Numbered from the stretch's first letter, positions 1-10,077 are shown. The stretch: 64,000 nucleotides of DNA from Desulfovibrio mangrovi (GCF_026230175.1 NZ_CP104208.1:2356001-2420000), one strand, 5' to 3'. Made by a program: numbers and translations. Notes: generated from the letters alone by a model not told the origin.

Positions 1-576
1 TTACGTAAAACCGTGGACAATTCCGTGTCCATGCTGGGCAGGGACGGCGGCTTCCTGAACACGCCCTCCGTCCGCATTCCCATGCCGGACTCGCTCCGGA
101 CCGCAGAACAGGCGGCACGCGCTCTGGGGCAAAACCAGCTGGCCGACGAGTTCATAGCCACCATGAACCACGCTGCGGAACAGGCCACCAAGGAAACGGC
201 CTCCATCTTCTTCAATGCCATCTCTACCATGAGCTTTGAAGATGCCCGGGCCATTCTCAACGGGCCTGACGATGCGGCAACGGCCTTCTTCCGCAAGACA
301 AGCACCGGCGACCTCACTACGCGTATCCGCCCCATCGTGGAGAAAGCCACCGAAGCCACCAACGTAACCGCCTCATACAAAAAGTTCACGGGAACCGTTT
401 CCCAGCTCAACCCTCTGCTCCGGACCGGCTCCGCCGACCTTGACGGCTACGTCACCGACAAGACCGTCGACGGCATCTTCACCATCATGGCACAGGAGGA
501 AGCCGAGATCAGAGCGAATCCCGCAGCCCGGACAAGCGACATTCTGAAAAAGGTTTTCGGTAGCGTCGCAAGGTAA
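1..576 (+). CDS. DUF4197 family protein, 5' end outside the window
   Basis: The frame is open from base 1, so the start lies upstream and 191 residues are visible. The C-terminal sequence (alternating helices, FNAISTMSFEDARAIL, FFRKTSTGDL, KTVDGIFTIMAQEE) matches DUF4197, a family of exported proteins of unknown function that normally carry an N-terminal signal peptide; that peptide would lie in the missing part. An internal GTG at 13 could be mistaken for a start, but family similarity begins before it. No function can be assigned. Confidence 0.85.
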   Translation, partial: LRKTVDNSVSMLGRDGGFLNTPSVRIPMPDSLRTAEQAARALGQNQLADEFIATMNHAAEQATKETASIFFNAISTMSFEDARAILNGPDDAATAFFRKTSTGDLTTRIRPIVEKATEATNVTASYKKFTGTVSQLNPLLRTGSADLDGYVTDKTVDGIFTIMAQEEAEIRANPAARTSDILKKVFGSVAR

Positions 577-628
577 GCAGGCCCCGTGCCGCCCCGGTCC
601 GACGCCCTTAAATGTAGCAATGGAAATC

Positions 629-648
629 AACCTACATTTCTGTAGGTT
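629..648. repeat. perfect 8-bp inverted repeat downstream of the DUF4197 gene
   Basis: Arms AACCTACA (629-636) and TGTAGGTT (641-648) flank a TTTC loop. There is no clear U-tract after it, so it is either a weak terminator for the DUF4197 transcript or a protein-binding palindrome upstream of the chemoreceptor gene. A TTGACA at 662-667 follows, but no good -10 hexamer sits at the right distance. Confidence 0.4.
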
Positions 649-749
649 ATACCCCATTTTATTGACACGACACCTAACCTCATACAAAGTCTGCACTTCA
701 CATGCGGAATTTTGCAGGGGGCTGCATTGCACAGGCAGGATGGTGGCAT

Positions 750-3479
750 ATGACGCTGAAAAAACAGCTACTCGTCAGTTTTCTTTCGGTAATGGTCATT
801 GGCATGACAGGCGTTGCAGCCATCATGTGGAGTATGGGGTCCGGCGGCATGTCCGACCTCGGCGAAACCAGTTCCAAGGCGCTCAGGCTGCGCGCTCAGG
901 ACCAGCTGGCCACATTACGCGGGGTCAAGTCCGTGCAGGTTCACGACCTGCTGGACAACATGGCCGACCAGCTGGCCACCTTCAGCCGAGGACGCACAGT
1001 CATTGATGCCTCGCTCGCCTTTGCCTACGACATGGAAATCGTCCGTCACGAATCCAACACCCCGCCGGAAGCCATTGAAGGCATGCGCAAGGAGCTTGCG
1101 AAGTTCCTTTCCGGCAGCGCCTTTCTGGATCAGCCGGATTTTGCCACCTATGCTGCCATCGCCTCCGGTTATGCCCAGGCAAAACCGATGCAGTACGTTC
1201 CCGCAGACCCCAATGCCGTGGTCCTGTGGAAGCATTTCCTGCAGGCGAAACCAGCCCCGTCCAGCCGGGCCGACATCGTTGAGCCGGAAGACCTCATAGT
1301 CGGCTACACAGACAACCACCTGCTGTACCACCCCGTCTTCAGGGATTACGCAACGCGCTTCGGCTATCGCGACATCTACCTCATCCGCCCCGAAACCGGA
1401 CAGGTTCTGTATTCCGTCAACAAGGCTCCGGACTTCGCCACCAGCCTGCTTAACGGGCCATTCAAATCCTCTGGCCTTGCCAAGGCATACCGGCAGGCGG
1501 AAGAGGCAGGCAAAAAGGGCCAGCAGGGCGTCATCATCCAGACGGACTTTGCCCCCTATGAACCGACGGGCAACGCCCCTACGGCCTTCATGGCTACCCC
1601 CGTCTTCGACGGCGGCCAATACATTGCCACCCTTGCCTTTGCCCTGCCCGTGAAGAAACTAAACGACATGCTGCTGAACAGCGGCAAGTTCGACACCTTC
1701 GGCCTCGGGGAGAGCGGAGAGACCTATCTGGTAGGCCCGGACGGCAAACGCCGCACATCCTCCCGCTTCACGGACAACGATCTGGATGTGCTGGTTGAGC
1801 GCATCGACTCCGAGCCGGTCAAAGCCGCCCTCAACGGAGAAACCGGCGAAGGCTACACCACGGACTACCGCGGAGTGCCCACCCTTGCCGCATGGCAGCC
1901 CATTGAGATGCTCGGTGGCCGCTGGGCCCTTGTCGCCCAGATGGATACGGCCGAGGCCATGAAGGCCAGCGCGGAAGTGGAATCCATGGCGGATGCAACC
2001 CGCACGCAGATGGTCATGGCAGGCGGTCTGGCCTTTGCCGTGTTCATTCTTGTGGGCACCCTCATCGCCTACACCATCGTCGGCCGCATTGTCGGGCCGG
2101 TGACCCGTCTCGGAGCCTACGCCAAGGCAGTTGCCGACGGTGACTTCAAGGCCACCATCGACGGCACCTTCCCCATGGAACTGGACCTGCTCAAGGTTTC
2201 CATCCAGCACATGGTGCACGAACTGAAGGCCAAACTCGGCTTTGCACAGGGCATTCTTGATGCGATTTCAGACAGTTTCCCCTGCATGACCCTCAATACG
2301 GACAAGCGCATTACATTCATCGGAAACCGCCTGATGGAAGTAGCCGGCAAAAGCGGCAAGGCTGCCGATTACCACGGCCAGACCGTGGGCCGCTTCTTCT
2401 TCAACGATGACAACAGGAGAACCCGCTCCGATGAAGCGCTGGACTCCCGCAGCAAGACCGAAGGCGAAATGACCGTAACAGCTGGAGGCAGGGAATCCAT
2501 TCTTCACGTGAATGCCACCCCCATATTCGATCTGGACAATCAGCAAATCGGCGCCTTTACCCTCTACTTCGACCTGACGACCATCCGTGCGCAGGAAGCG
2601 GAAATCCGCGCCAAAAACGAAAAAATTGCTTCCGTGGCCCAGCAGGCCATTGCCATTGCCGAGCACGTGGCCACGTCTGCCGGAGAGCTTTCCCGGCAGG
2701 TGGAGAATGCAGCCGACGGTGCGGACAGACAGTCAGCCCGCTCCTCCGAAACTGCAACGGCCATGGAGCAGATGAACGCCACCTCAATGGAAATGGCACA
2801 CAATGCCGCCAGCGCCGCAGGGAATGCAGACCTTGCCCGCAAGCAGGCTCACGATGGTCAGACAGAGGTGGACAGCCTCATCAAGTCCATTGCCGTCATG
2901 CGCGAGCAGGCGCAGGAGCTGAAGGGCTTCATGGACCAGCTGGGAGCCCAGACCGCCGATGTGGGCAACGTCATCAATGTCATTCAGGATATCGCGGACC
3001 AGACCAACCTGCTTGCCCTGAACGCCGCCATTGAAGCCGCCCGTGCCGGAGAAGCCGGCAGAGGCTTTGCCGTTGTTGCAGACGAAGTCCGCAAACTTGC
3101 GGAAAAAACCATGCAGGCCACCGGCGAAGTGGGCAAAGCCATTTCCGCCATACAGGAAGGAGCCACCCAGTCCATTGCAGGTGTGGGCAGGGCAGCCAAG
3201 GCCGTGGAAACTTCAACGGAACAGGCCACAAACTCCGGCAGAACACTGCATGAGATTGTTTCCGCCGTGAACAACACGGCCGACCAGGTGCAGGCCATCG
3301 CAGCTGCGGCTGAAGAACAGTCCGCCACCAGCGAGGCTGTGAAGCGTGCGGTGGAGGATGTGACGGATATTGCCGCAAGCACGGCAGAAGGCATGAACGA
3401 GGCCAAGGAAGCCATTCAGGAACTGGCGGAAAAGGCAGAAGAGCTGCAGCAGCTCATCCGCATCATGCGTTCAGAATAG
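750..3479 (+). CDS. methyl-accepting chemotaxis protein with periplasmic sensor, HAMP and PAS domains
   Basis: A 909-residue membrane chemoreceptor. ATG 750 was chosen because AGGA (737-740) precedes it at good spacing; an upstream in-frame ATG at 702 has none. Order: TM1 about residues 7-27, periplasmic double-Cache-like sensor to about 420, TM2 about 421-445, HAMP, PAS about 497-615, then the methyl-accepting coiled coil. The signalling hairpin is canonical ([35 protein letters not shown]). No CheR-binding pentapeptide is seen at the C-terminus. It should control CheA, with ligand sensing both outside (Cache) and inside (PAS, possibly redox). The ligand is unknown. It is monocistronic, followed by a terminator. 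Confidence 0.95.
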   Translation: MTLKKQLLVSFLSVMVIGMTGVAAIMWSMGSGGMSDLGETSSKALRLRAQDQLATLRGVKSVQVHDLLDNMADQLATFSRGRTVIDASLAFAYDMEIVRHESNTPPEAIEGMRKELAKFLSGSAFLDQPDFATYAAIASGYAQAKPMQYVPADPNAVVLWKHFLQAKPAPSSRADIVEPEDLIVGYTDNHLLYHPVFRDYATRFGYRDIYLIRPETGQVLYSVNKAPDFATSLLNGPFKSSGLAKAYRQAEEAGKKGQQGVIIQTDFAPYEPTGNAPTAFMATPVFDGGQYIATLAFALPVKKLNDMLLNSGKFDTFGLGESGETYLVGPDGKRRTSSRFTDNDLDVLVERIDSEPVKAALNGETGEGYTTDYRGVPTLAAWQPIEMLGGRWALVAQMDTAEAMKASAEVESMADATRTQMVMAGGLAFAVFILVGTLIAYTIVGRIVGPVTRLGAYAKAVADGDFKATIDGTFPMELDLLKVSIQHMVHELKAKLGFAQGILDAISDSFPCMTLNTDKRITFIGNRLMEVAGKSGKAADYHGQTVGRFFFNDDNRRTRSDEALDSRSKTEGEMTVTAGGRESILHVNATPIFDLDNQQIGAFTLYFDLTTIRAQEAEIRAKNEKIASVAQQAIAIAEHVATSAGELSRQVENAADGADRQSARSSETATAMEQMNATSMEMAHNAASAAGNADLARKQAHDGQTEVDSLIKSIAVMREQAQELKGFMDQLGAQTADVGNVINVIQDIADQTNLLALNAAIEAARAGEAGRGFAVVADEVRKLAEKTMQATGEVGKAISAIQEGATQSIAGVGRAAKAVETSTEQATNSGRTLHEIVSAVNNTADQVQAIAAAAEEQSATSEAVKRAVEDVTDIAASTAEGMNEAKEAIQELAEKAEELQQLIRIMRSE

Positions 3480-3516
3480 TACGCCCGACATCGCAGACTC
3501 TGGCTTAAAAACGAAT

Positions 3517-3552
3517 CGCCCCGCCTTCTTTACCGAAGGCGGGGCGTTTTTT
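3517..3552 (+). terminator. rho-independent terminator of the chemoreceptor gene
   Basis: A 12-bp perfect stem (CGCCCCGCCTTC at 3517-3528, GAAGGCGGGGCG at 3535-3546) with a 6-nt loop is followed by six T residues. Confidence 0.92.
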
Positions 3553-3589
3553 ACTTCTCTGCGTTAACCGGCCAGCCGGAAAACAGCAG

Positions 3590-4375
3590 CTAGGTGGCAA
3601 TCTTGAACTTGCTGTCCACAACCAGTCCCGGCTTCACCTGCTGCGAGGTGGCCTTCTTCTGGGCCAACATTTTCACCAGCTTGTCGCGAAACTGCTTTGC
3701 CACGGCAAGGTGCGGGTTGATCTTCAGACACAGTTCAAGATGCTGCAGGCATTCCTTGAGCTTGCGCATATCCCAGAGGGTTCTGGCAATATTGAAATGC
3801 AGGTGCTCATCTTTGCCGTAATATTTCTCCACCGAGGCATAACATTCAAGGGCGGCTTCAGGCTGACCTTCCTTGCGCAGTTCCACGGCCACACGGTTAA
3901 GAAGCTTTTTCTGCTTCTCGCACATGGGCACGTTGTGCGCCACGAGGAAATCAATGACGGTCTCAGCCTTGGCGCGCTGGTTTGTGGCGAGGTAAACCAG
4001 CACCAGAGGCAGGTAGGCCTTGATGAGCTCTTTGACGTTCTGGGGATATCCCTGCAGATCGCCCCGCGCCGCAAAGGTGGTCATGGCATCCTGAAAAAAC
4101 AGCTCGGGTTCCGGCCAGTATTGCTCCAGAAATTTGGGGCGCTCAATCTTCTTGTTCATCCGCATGTTGGCAGGAGCCGGATAACCGGCGACCAGCGGAG
4201 AAATCTCTACAGCCCCGCCGTCCAGTGTACGCACTGCCCACAAAATCTGCCGCTGGTTAACGGACGATTTACTCTGGTGAGTTGTGGATTTGCCTGCACT
4301 AGAAAAAAAACCTGCCGGCCTGAAGCCTTTGAGCAGGGTGGCAAGAGTACTCTCCTGTACCTGATCCTCAGTCAT
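3590..4375 (-). CDS. TPR-like repeat protein of unknown role
   Basis: A 261-residue soluble protein. The C-terminal half looks like tetratricopeptide helices (GQPEAALECYASVEKYYGKD, then HLHFNIARTLWDMRKLKECL and LELCLKINPHLAVAKQFRDK). The N-terminal 80 residues are low in known motifs. The start is supported by a strong GGAGG just upstream of ATG 4375. No signal peptide or TM segment is visible. It probably acts as a protein-interaction scaffold; the partner is unknown. It lies downstream of the radical SAM gene but is separated from it by a terminator, so it is probably transcribed alone. Confidence 0.75.
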   Translation of the reverse strand: MTEDQVQESTLATLLKGFRPAGFFSSAGKSTTHQSKSSVNQRQILWAVRTLDGGAVEISPLVAGYPAPANMRMNKKIERPKFLEQYWPEPELFFQDAMTTFAARGDLQGYPQNVKELIKAYLPLVLVYLATNQRAKAETVIDFLVAHNVPMCEKQKKLLNRVAVELRKEGQPEAALECYASVEKYYGKDEHLHFNIARTLWDMRKLKECLQHLELCLKINPHLAVAKQFRDKLVKMLAQKKATSQQVKPGLVVDSKFKIAT

Positions 4376-4443
4376 CTCTCCTCCCGACGAGACCGAATGC
4401 GTGGAAGGCTCTGCACACCGCCTTCTTGCACATCATGTTCATG

Positions 4444-4471
4444 AAAAAGCACCGCATGTCCCCCGCGGTGC
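4444..4471 (-). terminator. terminator of the radical SAM gene
   Basis: On the minus strand a 7-bp stem (arms 4465-4471 and 4449-4455, GCACCGC with GCGGTGC) with a 9-nt loop is followed by five U residues (4448-4444). Confidence 0.75.
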
Positions 4472-4600
4472 ATTGTATTTCTGGCTCTTTTTGCGCCCAA
4501 GGTCAACAGGCGCAGGCGGCAGACCGGGCGCCCGGAGCGCTCCTTTGCGGCAAGCCTATTCAATGGCTTGGGATTTATTTTGTAAACGGAACCGGCACGA

Positions 4601-5635
4601 TCAGAGAAGACAGAAGAAGGGGGCGTTCCACCACTGCACCTTGTCAGTGGTGAGGCCGGATGCAGCGTACAACGACTTGCATTCCCCCTTATACCCCCAG
4701 AATTCCCCCCTGACGGACTGAGGAGCCATGAGCAGCTTAGGTGCCCGCTTCAAGGCGTCCACCCTGCGCAGGATATACGGGACAAGCGCCCGCCCGCGCA
4801 CCATGGACCCGAAAGCGGGATGCATCGGCCCTGCCAGAATCTGATCCGTCACTCCCACATCGTGGGCAATGCCCATCCGGATAACGCGGATGCCATGCTT
4901 CCATGTCTGGCGCAGGGCCTCCGCGCAGGCATCAACGGCTGCCCCCAAAGACCATGGCGTATATTCGCCACGCTCGTACAAGCGGGCCAGGCCTGTTCCC
5001 TTGAATACAACACAAGGGTACAGCCGCATGAAGGCCGGTTCCAGCGAGCAGGCCAGAGCCACATCGTCACGGAACATGGCGGTCGTGTGACCGGGCAGAC
5101 CGGGCAACAGCTGGATACCCAACGTCATGCCTGCGTCCTGCACGATGCGGCAGCCCTCAATGGCAACGTCCTTGGCATAGCCCCGCAGGCTTTTCGATAA
5201 TACGGCATCGTCAAAGGTCTGTATGCCCAGTTCCACGGTGTCCAGCCCCAGAGCCTTGAGCCGTTCCAGCAAAGGCAGGCTGACGGCATCCGGCCTTGTG
5301 GAGCAACGCACGCCGCAGACCATCCCCTGCTCCCTGTACCGTGCGGCCAACAGCAGAAAACGCTCAATCCACTGCTCCGGCAGCGCCGTGAACGTCCCCC
5401 CGTAAAAGCCGAGTTCTACGGGACTTCCGCCACCTGCAAAACGTTTCTCGAGGTCCCGCTCAAACTGCTCGAACACAATGCCGAGCCCCTGTTCTGCATG
5501 CCCAGTCTGGGCCTGCTGGGCGCAATAAAGACACCGGTTCGGACAACCGGCAAAGGGCGTGAATACGGGCAGGATGCGCGGAGAGACATCGTGCGGAAGC
5601 GGTGGGGAAAAAATCATTCCACTGGAGATTGCCAT
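4601..5635 (-). CDS. radical SAM protein, Elp3/MiaB/NifB-type
   Basis: A 344-residue radical SAM enzyme. The [4Fe-4S]-binding triad is seen in FAGCPNRCLYCAQQ (CX3CX2C near residue 31). The rest of the barrel follows the Elp3/NifB SMART family: GFYGGTFTALP, the TVELGIQTFDD strand and GIQLLPGLPG. It lacks an acetyltransferase domain and a radical SAM C-terminal cysteine cluster, so it is not Elp3 itself; it resembles the short oxygen-sensitive TIGR01211/YhcC-like branch. The substrate is unknown. The start is uncertain: ATG 5635 and ATG 5617 both lack a good ribosome-binding site. It is divergent from the HIT gene. Confidence 0.85.
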   Translation of the reverse strand: MAISSGMIFSPPLPHDVSPRILPVFTPFAGCPNRCLYCAQQAQTGHAEQGLGIVFEQFERDLEKRFAGGGSPVELGFYGGTFTALPEQWIERFLLLAARYREQGMVCGVRCSTRPDAVSLPLLERLKALGLDTVELGIQTFDDAVLSKSLRGYAKDVAIEGCRIVQDAGMTLGIQLLPGLPGHTTAMFRDDVALACSLEPAFMRLYPCVVFKGTGLARLYERGEYTPWSLGAAVDACAEALRQTWKHGIRVIRMGIAHDVGVTDQILAGPMHPAFGSMVRGRALVPYILRRVDALKRAPKLLMAPQSVRGEFWGYKGECKSLYAASGLTTDKVQWWNAPFFCLL

Positions 5636-5947
5636 ATCGTATTAAACCACTATCATAGATGTAAAGACATCAGCATGTTACGTCATGGAACAGCACCCTC
5701 TATGCAAAGAGGCAACTACACCCGACAGCAACCGTGCGCACTTCAAGAATATTCCTGACGCACACTCTTCATAACACAGATTGCAAAGTAGGTGAATGGA
5801 TACCGTAACCCTAAAGAATGATACAAAAAAAACTTGAATAACAGCACAAAGTTGTGTATATAAACAGCATATGATCCGTAATGGCGCGCAGAAAGGTCAT
5901 TTTTCCTGTAACAAGCCACAAATCTTGGAAAAGTCTAGAATTTGGGA
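5636..5947. other. intergenic region between divergent radical SAM and HIT genes
   Basis: 312 bp without a convincing gene. The right half is AT-rich and carries the promoter for the HIT gene (5834-5862). The left part should hold the radical SAM promoter but no hexamer pair stands out. Nothing else is recognised. Confidence 0.6.
5834..5862 (+). promoter_or_regulatory. sigma-70 promoter for the HIT-ihfA genes
   Basis: TTGAAT (5834-5839), a 17-bp spacer and TATATA (5857-5862). The predicted start site near 5869 leaves about 80 nt of 5' leader. Confidence 0.7.
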
Positions 5948-6376
5948 ATGAATCTCAACAGAAAAGACGACTGCATATTCTGCAGCATCGCTCAGGGTAT
6001 TTCTCCCTGTGCAGAAGTGTATTCGGATGACCTGGTCATGGCCTTTCTGGACATCGCTCCAGTCCAGAAGGGACACACCCTCGTCATCCCCAAGGCCCAT
6101 TACAACGACATTTTCGAAGTTCCGCCGGAACTGGGGGCAGCGCTGATACGAGCCCAGAAGGCAGTGGGCAGCGCCATACTGGAAGCAACCAAGGCCGAAG
6201 GCCTGAACATATATATGAATAACCTTGCTGCAGCAGGACAGGTCGTATTCCATGCCCACTGGCATCTTATACCTCGTTTTTCTCACGACACCCTGCGCCT
6301 GTGGCCGCAGCATGCGTATTCAAATGCCGACGAGATGCTTGAACTGGCATCCAACATCAGAAAGCGTTTCGCTTAA
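5948..6376 (+). CDS. HIT family nucleotide-binding hydrolase
   Basis: A 142-residue histidine-triad protein. The catalytic triad is visible in FHAHWHLIPRF near the C-terminus, and the N-terminal CIFCS is the paired-cysteine zinc site of Hint-type proteins. The family hydrolyses nucleoside phosphoramidates or dinucleoside polyphosphates through a histidine-nucleotide intermediate; the physiological substrate is unknown. ATG 5948 is used; a TTG at 5942 sits 8 bp after GGAAAAG and is an alternative start two codons longer. It lies 33 bp upstream of the IHF-like gene and probably shares its transcript. Confidence 0.92.
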   Translation: MNLNRKDDCIFCSIAQGISPCAEVYSDDLVMAFLDIAPVQKGHTLVIPKAHYNDIFEVPPELGAALIRAQKAVGSAILEATKAEGLNIYMNNLAAAGQVVFHAHWHLIPRFSHDTLRLWPQHAYSNADEMLELASNIRKRFA

Positions 6377-6409
6377 CCGTGTTTTCACCGGATAACCGGG
6401 AGGGAAATT

Positions 6410-6703
6410 ATGAATAGCAAGACTTTGACCAAAGCCGACATCGTGGATTCCATCTACGAACAGACCGACCGCAACCGTGCGGAAGTGAAGAACATTGTCG
6501 AATCCCTGCTCGACATCATGAAGGGCTCCATCAAAAAGGACCATGCCCTTCTCATCAGCGGTTTCGGCAAATTCGAAGCCTATGACAAGAAAGCCCGCAA
6601 GGGACGCAACCCGCAGACTGACGAAACCATCACCCTGCCCCCCCGCAAGGTTGTGGTCTTCCGCCTGTCCCGCAAGTTCCGTTCCGAACTGAACGAAGAT
6701 TAA
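6410..6703 (+). CDS. ihfA: integration host factor alpha-like DNA-bending protein
   Basis: A 97-residue HU/IHF-superfamily protein. It shows the N-terminal helices (LTKADIVDSIYEQTDRNR) and the beta-arm region with GFGKFEAYDKKARKGRNPQT, the arm-tip proline context and the closing RLSRKFRSELN helix. Length and the GRNPQT motif fit IHF-alpha better than HU. It would bend DNA as a hetero- or homodimer and assist sigma-54 promoters such as pspA in this window. A strong GGGAGGG precedes ATG 6410. It ends at a strong terminator. Confidence 0.88.
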   Translation: MNSKTLTKADIVDSIYEQTDRNRAEVKNIVESLLDIMKGSIKKDHALLISGFGKFEAYDKKARKGRNPQTDETITLPPRKVVVFRLSRKFRSELNED

Positions 6704-6792
6704 TCCGGCAAGCACGGGATAACGGGGCTTCCATCAGGCCCCCAAATGCTCCCGCCTTTTTCCGGTCGGAACAGTCAAAAGGCATAGCAGTC

Positions 6793-6820
6793 AAAAGGCT
6801 CCGCATCTGCGGAGCCTTTT
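6793..6820 (+). terminator. terminator after ihfA
   Basis: An 8-bp core stem (GGCTCCGC 6797-6804, GCGGAGCC 6809-6816) with an ATCT loop is flanked by four A residues on the left and four T residues on the right, so it could work in both directions. Confidence 0.88.
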
Positions 6821-7357
6821 ACGTTTTCAGATCTGTAACCCAGCAAACCTTCTGGCTTATTTTTCCCCTGCAAAACCCATCAGTGCGCATTTCCACACTC
6901 ACCCCGCCTGCCCACCTATGCAAACACCTGCACCAGACTGAGTCACACAACACAATATTGCAACAGCACACCAATTTGTGCACGTATCATCATTAATAAT
7001 CATTTTTTTGATTATATCTGCATACAATCCTGAAAACCGCCCATTCTGCACAGTTCCGCAAAATCAGCACCCACCCGAGAATCCGCACTGTGCGCCATTA
7101 CAATCCTCTCTGCGGACACCTTCCCCACGGCCAAACAAGAGTGCCACCACATGCATATGCGTCAACCATCAAAATCATGGAAGCATTAGCGTCATTCAAT
7201 TAAAATTCGCTCTTTTTACGGCAAAATCATTCTTTTTGCTTGTCGAATAAAGCCGGACCATGCTTATACTGGAACAAATTGGAGCGTTACACCGAGGTAC
7301 GCAGGTGGTCCGCAAGGGGTGCGTCCCTCGCCAACACATACTTTGAAGGAGAGCCCT
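6821..7357. other. long AT-rich intergenic region upstream of ald
   Basis: More than 500 bp without a convincing gene; a 90-codon open frame at 6978-7250 has no ribosome-binding site or family similarity. It includes an inverted repeat TAATCA (6997-7002) / TGATTA (7009-7014) around six T residues, and a TATACT (7265-7270) that could be the ald -10 with a poorly spaced TTGTCG (7240-7245). The size and AT content suggest a regulated promoter region for alanine dehydrogenase. Confidence 0.5.
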
Positions 7358-8464
7358 ATGATTATCGGTGTCCCGAAAGAAATTAAGACTCTTGAAAACC
7401 GTGTTGCCGCCACTCCCGGCGCTGTAGCATCTCTTGTCCGCCGTGGTCACACCGTTCTGGTTGAGCAGAATGCCGGTGTCGGCAGCGGCTGCACCGATGA
7501 GGAATACACTGCCGCAGGTGCCCAGCTGGTAGACGCTGCGACCGCGTGGTCCGCAGAAATGGTCTACAAGGTCAAGGAACCCATTGCTCCCGAATACAAG
7601 TATCTGCGCTCCGACCTCATTCTCTTCACCTACCTGCACCTCGCTGCAGACAAGCCTCAGACCGACGCCCTGCTTGCAGGCGGCACCACCGGTATCGCAT
7701 ATGAAACCGTCCAGCTGCCCAACGGTGCCCTGCCCCTGCTGACCCCCATGTCCGAAGTGGCAGGCCGCATGGCCACGCAGGAAGGTGCAAAGTTCCTTGA
7801 AAAGCCCATGGGCGGCCGCGGCGTTCTGCTCGGCGGCGTACCCGGTGTTCCTCCGGCAGAAGTCGTTGTCCTCGGCGGCGGCGTAGTCGGCCTTAACGCT
7901 GCAAAGATGGCCATGGGCCTCGGCGCCAGTGTAACCCTGCTGGACATCAACCACGGTCGACTGCAGTACATCGACGACGTGTTCGGCGGCCGCATCAAGA
8001 CCATCACCTCCACCGAACCCAACATCCGTGAATGGGTGAAGAAGGCAGACCTCGTCATCGGCGCAGTGCTGATTCCCGGTGCCAAGGCTCCCCACCTCGT
8101 CACCCGCGACATGCTCTCCACCATGAAGGAAGGCTCGGTCATCGTCGACGTTGCCGTTGACCAGGGCGGCTGCGTGGAAACCATCAAGCCCACCACCCAT
8201 GACCACCCCACCTACGTGGTGGACGGCGTGGTGCATTACGCCGTTGCCAACATGCCCGGCGCAGTTCCGCGCACTTCCACCTTTGCGCTGTGCAACCAGA
8301 CTCTGCCCTACGCCATCGCACTGGCCGACAAGGGCATCGATGCGCTGCGTCAGGACCGCGCCCTTGCGCTCGGCCTCAACACCTACAAGGGCAAGCTCAC
8401 CTGCCCCGCAGTGGGCGAAGCCTTCGGCATGCCCTCCATCACCCCCGAGCAGGCTCTGGCCTAA
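7358..8464 (+). CDS. ald: alanine dehydrogenase
   Basis: A 368-residue NAD-dependent L-alanine dehydrogenase (EC 1.4.1.1), interconverting alanine with pyruvate and ammonium. The N-terminus [17 protein letters not shown] and the substrate-site residues Lys (MVYKVKEP) and His (TYLHLAAD) are canonical. The NAD-binding glycine stretch is [18 protein letters not shown]. Full length for the family. ATG 7358 follows GAAGGAG (7345-7351). In sulfate reducers the enzyme serves alanine catabolism or nitrogen assimilation. It is monocistronic with a very strong terminator. Confidence 0.97.
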   Translation: MIIGVPKEIKTLENRVAATPGAVASLVRRGHTVLVEQNAGVGSGCTDEEYTAAGAQLVDAATAWSAEMVYKVKEPIAPEYKYLRSDLILFTYLHLAADKPQTDALLAGGTTGIAYETVQLPNGALPLLTPMSEVAGRMATQEGAKFLEKPMGGRGVLLGGVPGVPPAEVVVLGGGVVGLNAAKMAMGLGASVTLLDINHGRLQYIDDVFGGRIKTITSTEPNIREWVKKADLVIGAVLIPGAKAPHLVTRDMLSTMKEGSVIVDVAVDQGGCVETIKPTTHDHPTYVVDGVVHYAVANMPGAVPRTSTFALCNQTLPYAIALADKGIDALRQDRALALGLNTYKGKLTCPAVGEAFGMPSITPEQALA

Positions 8465-8489
8465 CCTCGACCCCACAGTATCCAACAAC

Positions 8490-8520
8490 AAGGGAGGCCG
8501 CATATGCGGCCTCCCTTTTA
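8490..8520 (+). terminator. terminator of ald
   Basis: A perfect palindrome centred on CATATG with 12-bp arms (GGGAGGCCGC with GCGGCCTCCC) is followed by TTTT (8516-8519). Confidence 0.9.
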
Positions 8521-8636
8521 TATTGACACCTGCCGTCTGCCCGAAAAGACATAGTCTACAGAACAGCAGAGTGATATCCGATTGTCACTTCCTCAGGTGC
8601 AGCCCGCCCGACGTGCCGACAGCACCGCCCGCCAGC

Positions 8637-9089
8637 TCACCTGCCATCGCCGCTTCCAGCAAAGGCGACAGCTTCCACCGGCATGGGAAAGACCAGATCG
8701 TATGCCCAGTTATACAGGTAGGCATAGGCAAGATAGAAAGTAACCAGCCCCACTTCAGCCATGAGCGCTTCCATGAAGTTCATGTCCAGCATGACCATGG
8801 CAAAGGGAATGGCCACGAAAAACAGGCCCAATTCAAAAACTACCGCATGAAATGCCCGCAACCACATGCCACGCGGCTGCAAAGGCCTTCCCGCACGAAG
8901 AAGGGCAATATCGAAACACCAATTGTACAAGGCGTTCCACCCCATGGCGATAAGGCACATGCCCACGGCGAAGGCCGCGGTCTGATCCATGTCTTTTTCA
9001 AGCAAAGCCGAAGCTACCGGGGTAACCAGTACAAGCGCTATGATTTCGAACAATATGGCATGACGCAATCTATCCAATCCTGAACGCAT
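8637..9089 (-). CDS. PACE-family multidrug efflux transporter
   Basis: A 150-residue four-helix membrane protein made of two tandem bacterial-transmembrane-pair repeats. Family motifs are present in both: RHAILFE and FHAVVFE in the first and third helices, GWNALYNWCFD and YAYLYNWAYD in the second and fourth. PACE (AceI-type) proteins export biocides and short-chain diamines using the proton gradient. ATG 9089 is chosen for AAGGAA upstream and because the hydrophobic helix starts right after it; a 35-codon upstream extension is not family-like. It is divergent from a LysR regulator, the usual arrangement for PACE genes. Confidence 0.88.
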   Translation of the reverse strand: MRSGLDRLRHAILFEIIALVLVTPVASALLEKDMDQTAAFAVGMCLIAMGWNALYNWCFDIALLRAGRPLQPRGMWLRAFHAVVFELGLFFVAIPFAMVMLDMNFMEALMAEVGLVTFYLAYAYLYNWAYDLVFPMPVEAVAFAGSGDGR

Positions 9090-9130
9090 ATTCGTTTCCT
9101 TATCGAGAGAGTAATCTTGAAGCCGGGTAT

Positions 9131-9145
9131 TACAGGACGACTGTA
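9131..9145. promoter_or_regulatory. palindrome in the PACE/LysR divergent promoter, candidate LysR site
   Basis: TACAG (9131-9135), 5 bp and CTGTA (9141-9145) form an inverted repeat in the 103-bp region between the divergent genes, where LysR regulators usually bind. The assignment rests on position and symmetry only. Confidence 0.4.
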
Positions 9146-9192
9146 GATAGAAAAAGTTGCTTTCCATCTCATAATCAGATAGATCGCCCACC

Positions 9193-10077
9193 ATGCGATA
9201 CAGCCTTGATCAACTTGAAACACTTGTCACGGTCGTCGAATGCGGGTCTTTTTCTGCAGCCTCACGACGACTTGGACGTGCCCAATCCGCCGTCAGCACC
9301 GCCATTGCAAATCTTGAAATTGACCTTGGCGTGACCATTTTCGACCGTTCAGGACACAAACCCGCACTCACCCCGCAGGGTGAATCCATCGTGCAGGAAG
9401 CCCGCAACACCATTGAAGCCTGCGACCGCCTCGGCAAGCTGGCCGGACGTCTGGCAGAGGGAGTAGAAAGCCGCGTCACGCTGGCCGCTGACGATCTCAT
9501 CCCTGAAGACGTGGCAACGGCCGTGCTGGGCCACTTCGGCAACCACTGGCCGGATGTAGAGCTGGAAGTGCTCATGGGCGCGCTGGGCGATGTGGGGGAA
9601 ATGGTAAGCACAGGCCGCGCTGATCTTGGCTATGTGGTTCCGCTGCATGCGCTGCCGGTCACAGCACCGGCCCGCTTTGTGGGCAACGTACGCTTTCTTC
9701 CCGTGGCGGCCCCGTCGCATCCGCTTGCGGGAAGGGGCAGCCTGACCAAGGAGGAAGTCTCCCGCCACAGGCAGATCATTGTTTCAAGCCGCAGTGGAGA
9801 ACGCGTGCTGGATGAACGTGTGGCGTTGCGCCCATGGTGGTGCGACGGCAACTCCGCCATTCAGACGCTGGTCCGCAACGGAACGGGCTGGGCCTTTCTG
9901 CCCGAACACGCGATGCGGGAGGATCTGGAGGACAGGCGGCTCGTACCGCTCGATTTTGCATTCCACCCCAAGCCGCACTCCGTGCCCGCCTATATCATGT
10001 GGACCACAGCCCGCCATCTGGGCCCCGCAGCCCGCTGGTTGTGCGACTCGTTTGCGCAGGCCCTCTCCTCACGATGA
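9193..10077 (+). CDS. LysR-family transcriptional regulator
   Basis: A 294-residue LysR regulator. The winged-helix domain occupies residues 1-65 (LDQLETLVTVVECGSFSAAS, then RRLGRAQSAVSTAIANLE), followed by the linker helix and a substrate-binding effector domain from about residue 90. It starts 103 bp from, and divergent to, the PACE transporter gene, so it probably controls that gene and itself. No strong ribosome-binding site precedes ATG 9193. The inducer is unknown. Full length for the family. Confidence 0.93.
   Translation: MRYSLDQLETLVTVVECGSFSAASRRLGRAQSAVSTAIANLEIDLGVTIFDRSGHKPALTPQGESIVQEARNTIEACDRLGKLAGRLAEGVESRVTLAADDLIPEDVATAVLGHFGNHWPDVELEVLMGALGDVGEMVSTGRADLGYVVPLHALPVTAPARFVGNVRFLPVAAPSHPLAGRGSLTKEEVSRHRQIIVSSRSGERVLDERVALRPWWCDGNSAIQTLVRNGTGWAFLPEHAMREDLEDRRLVPLDFAFHPKPHSVPAYIMWTTARHLGPAARWLCDSFAQALSSR

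Noticed and set aside
662-690. TTGACA upstream of the chemoreceptor as a promoter
   Set aside because: No acceptable -10 hexamer at 16-18 bp; left unassigned.
6978-7250. 90-codon open frame upstream of ald
   Set aside because: AT-rich, no ribosome-binding site, no recognisable protein features; it reads as intergenic DNA.
7196-8503. 435-codon minus-strand frame over ald
   Set aside because: It is the antisense shadow of a well-supported alanine dehydrogenase, with Gly/His-rich composition typical of antisense frames in GC-rich genes.
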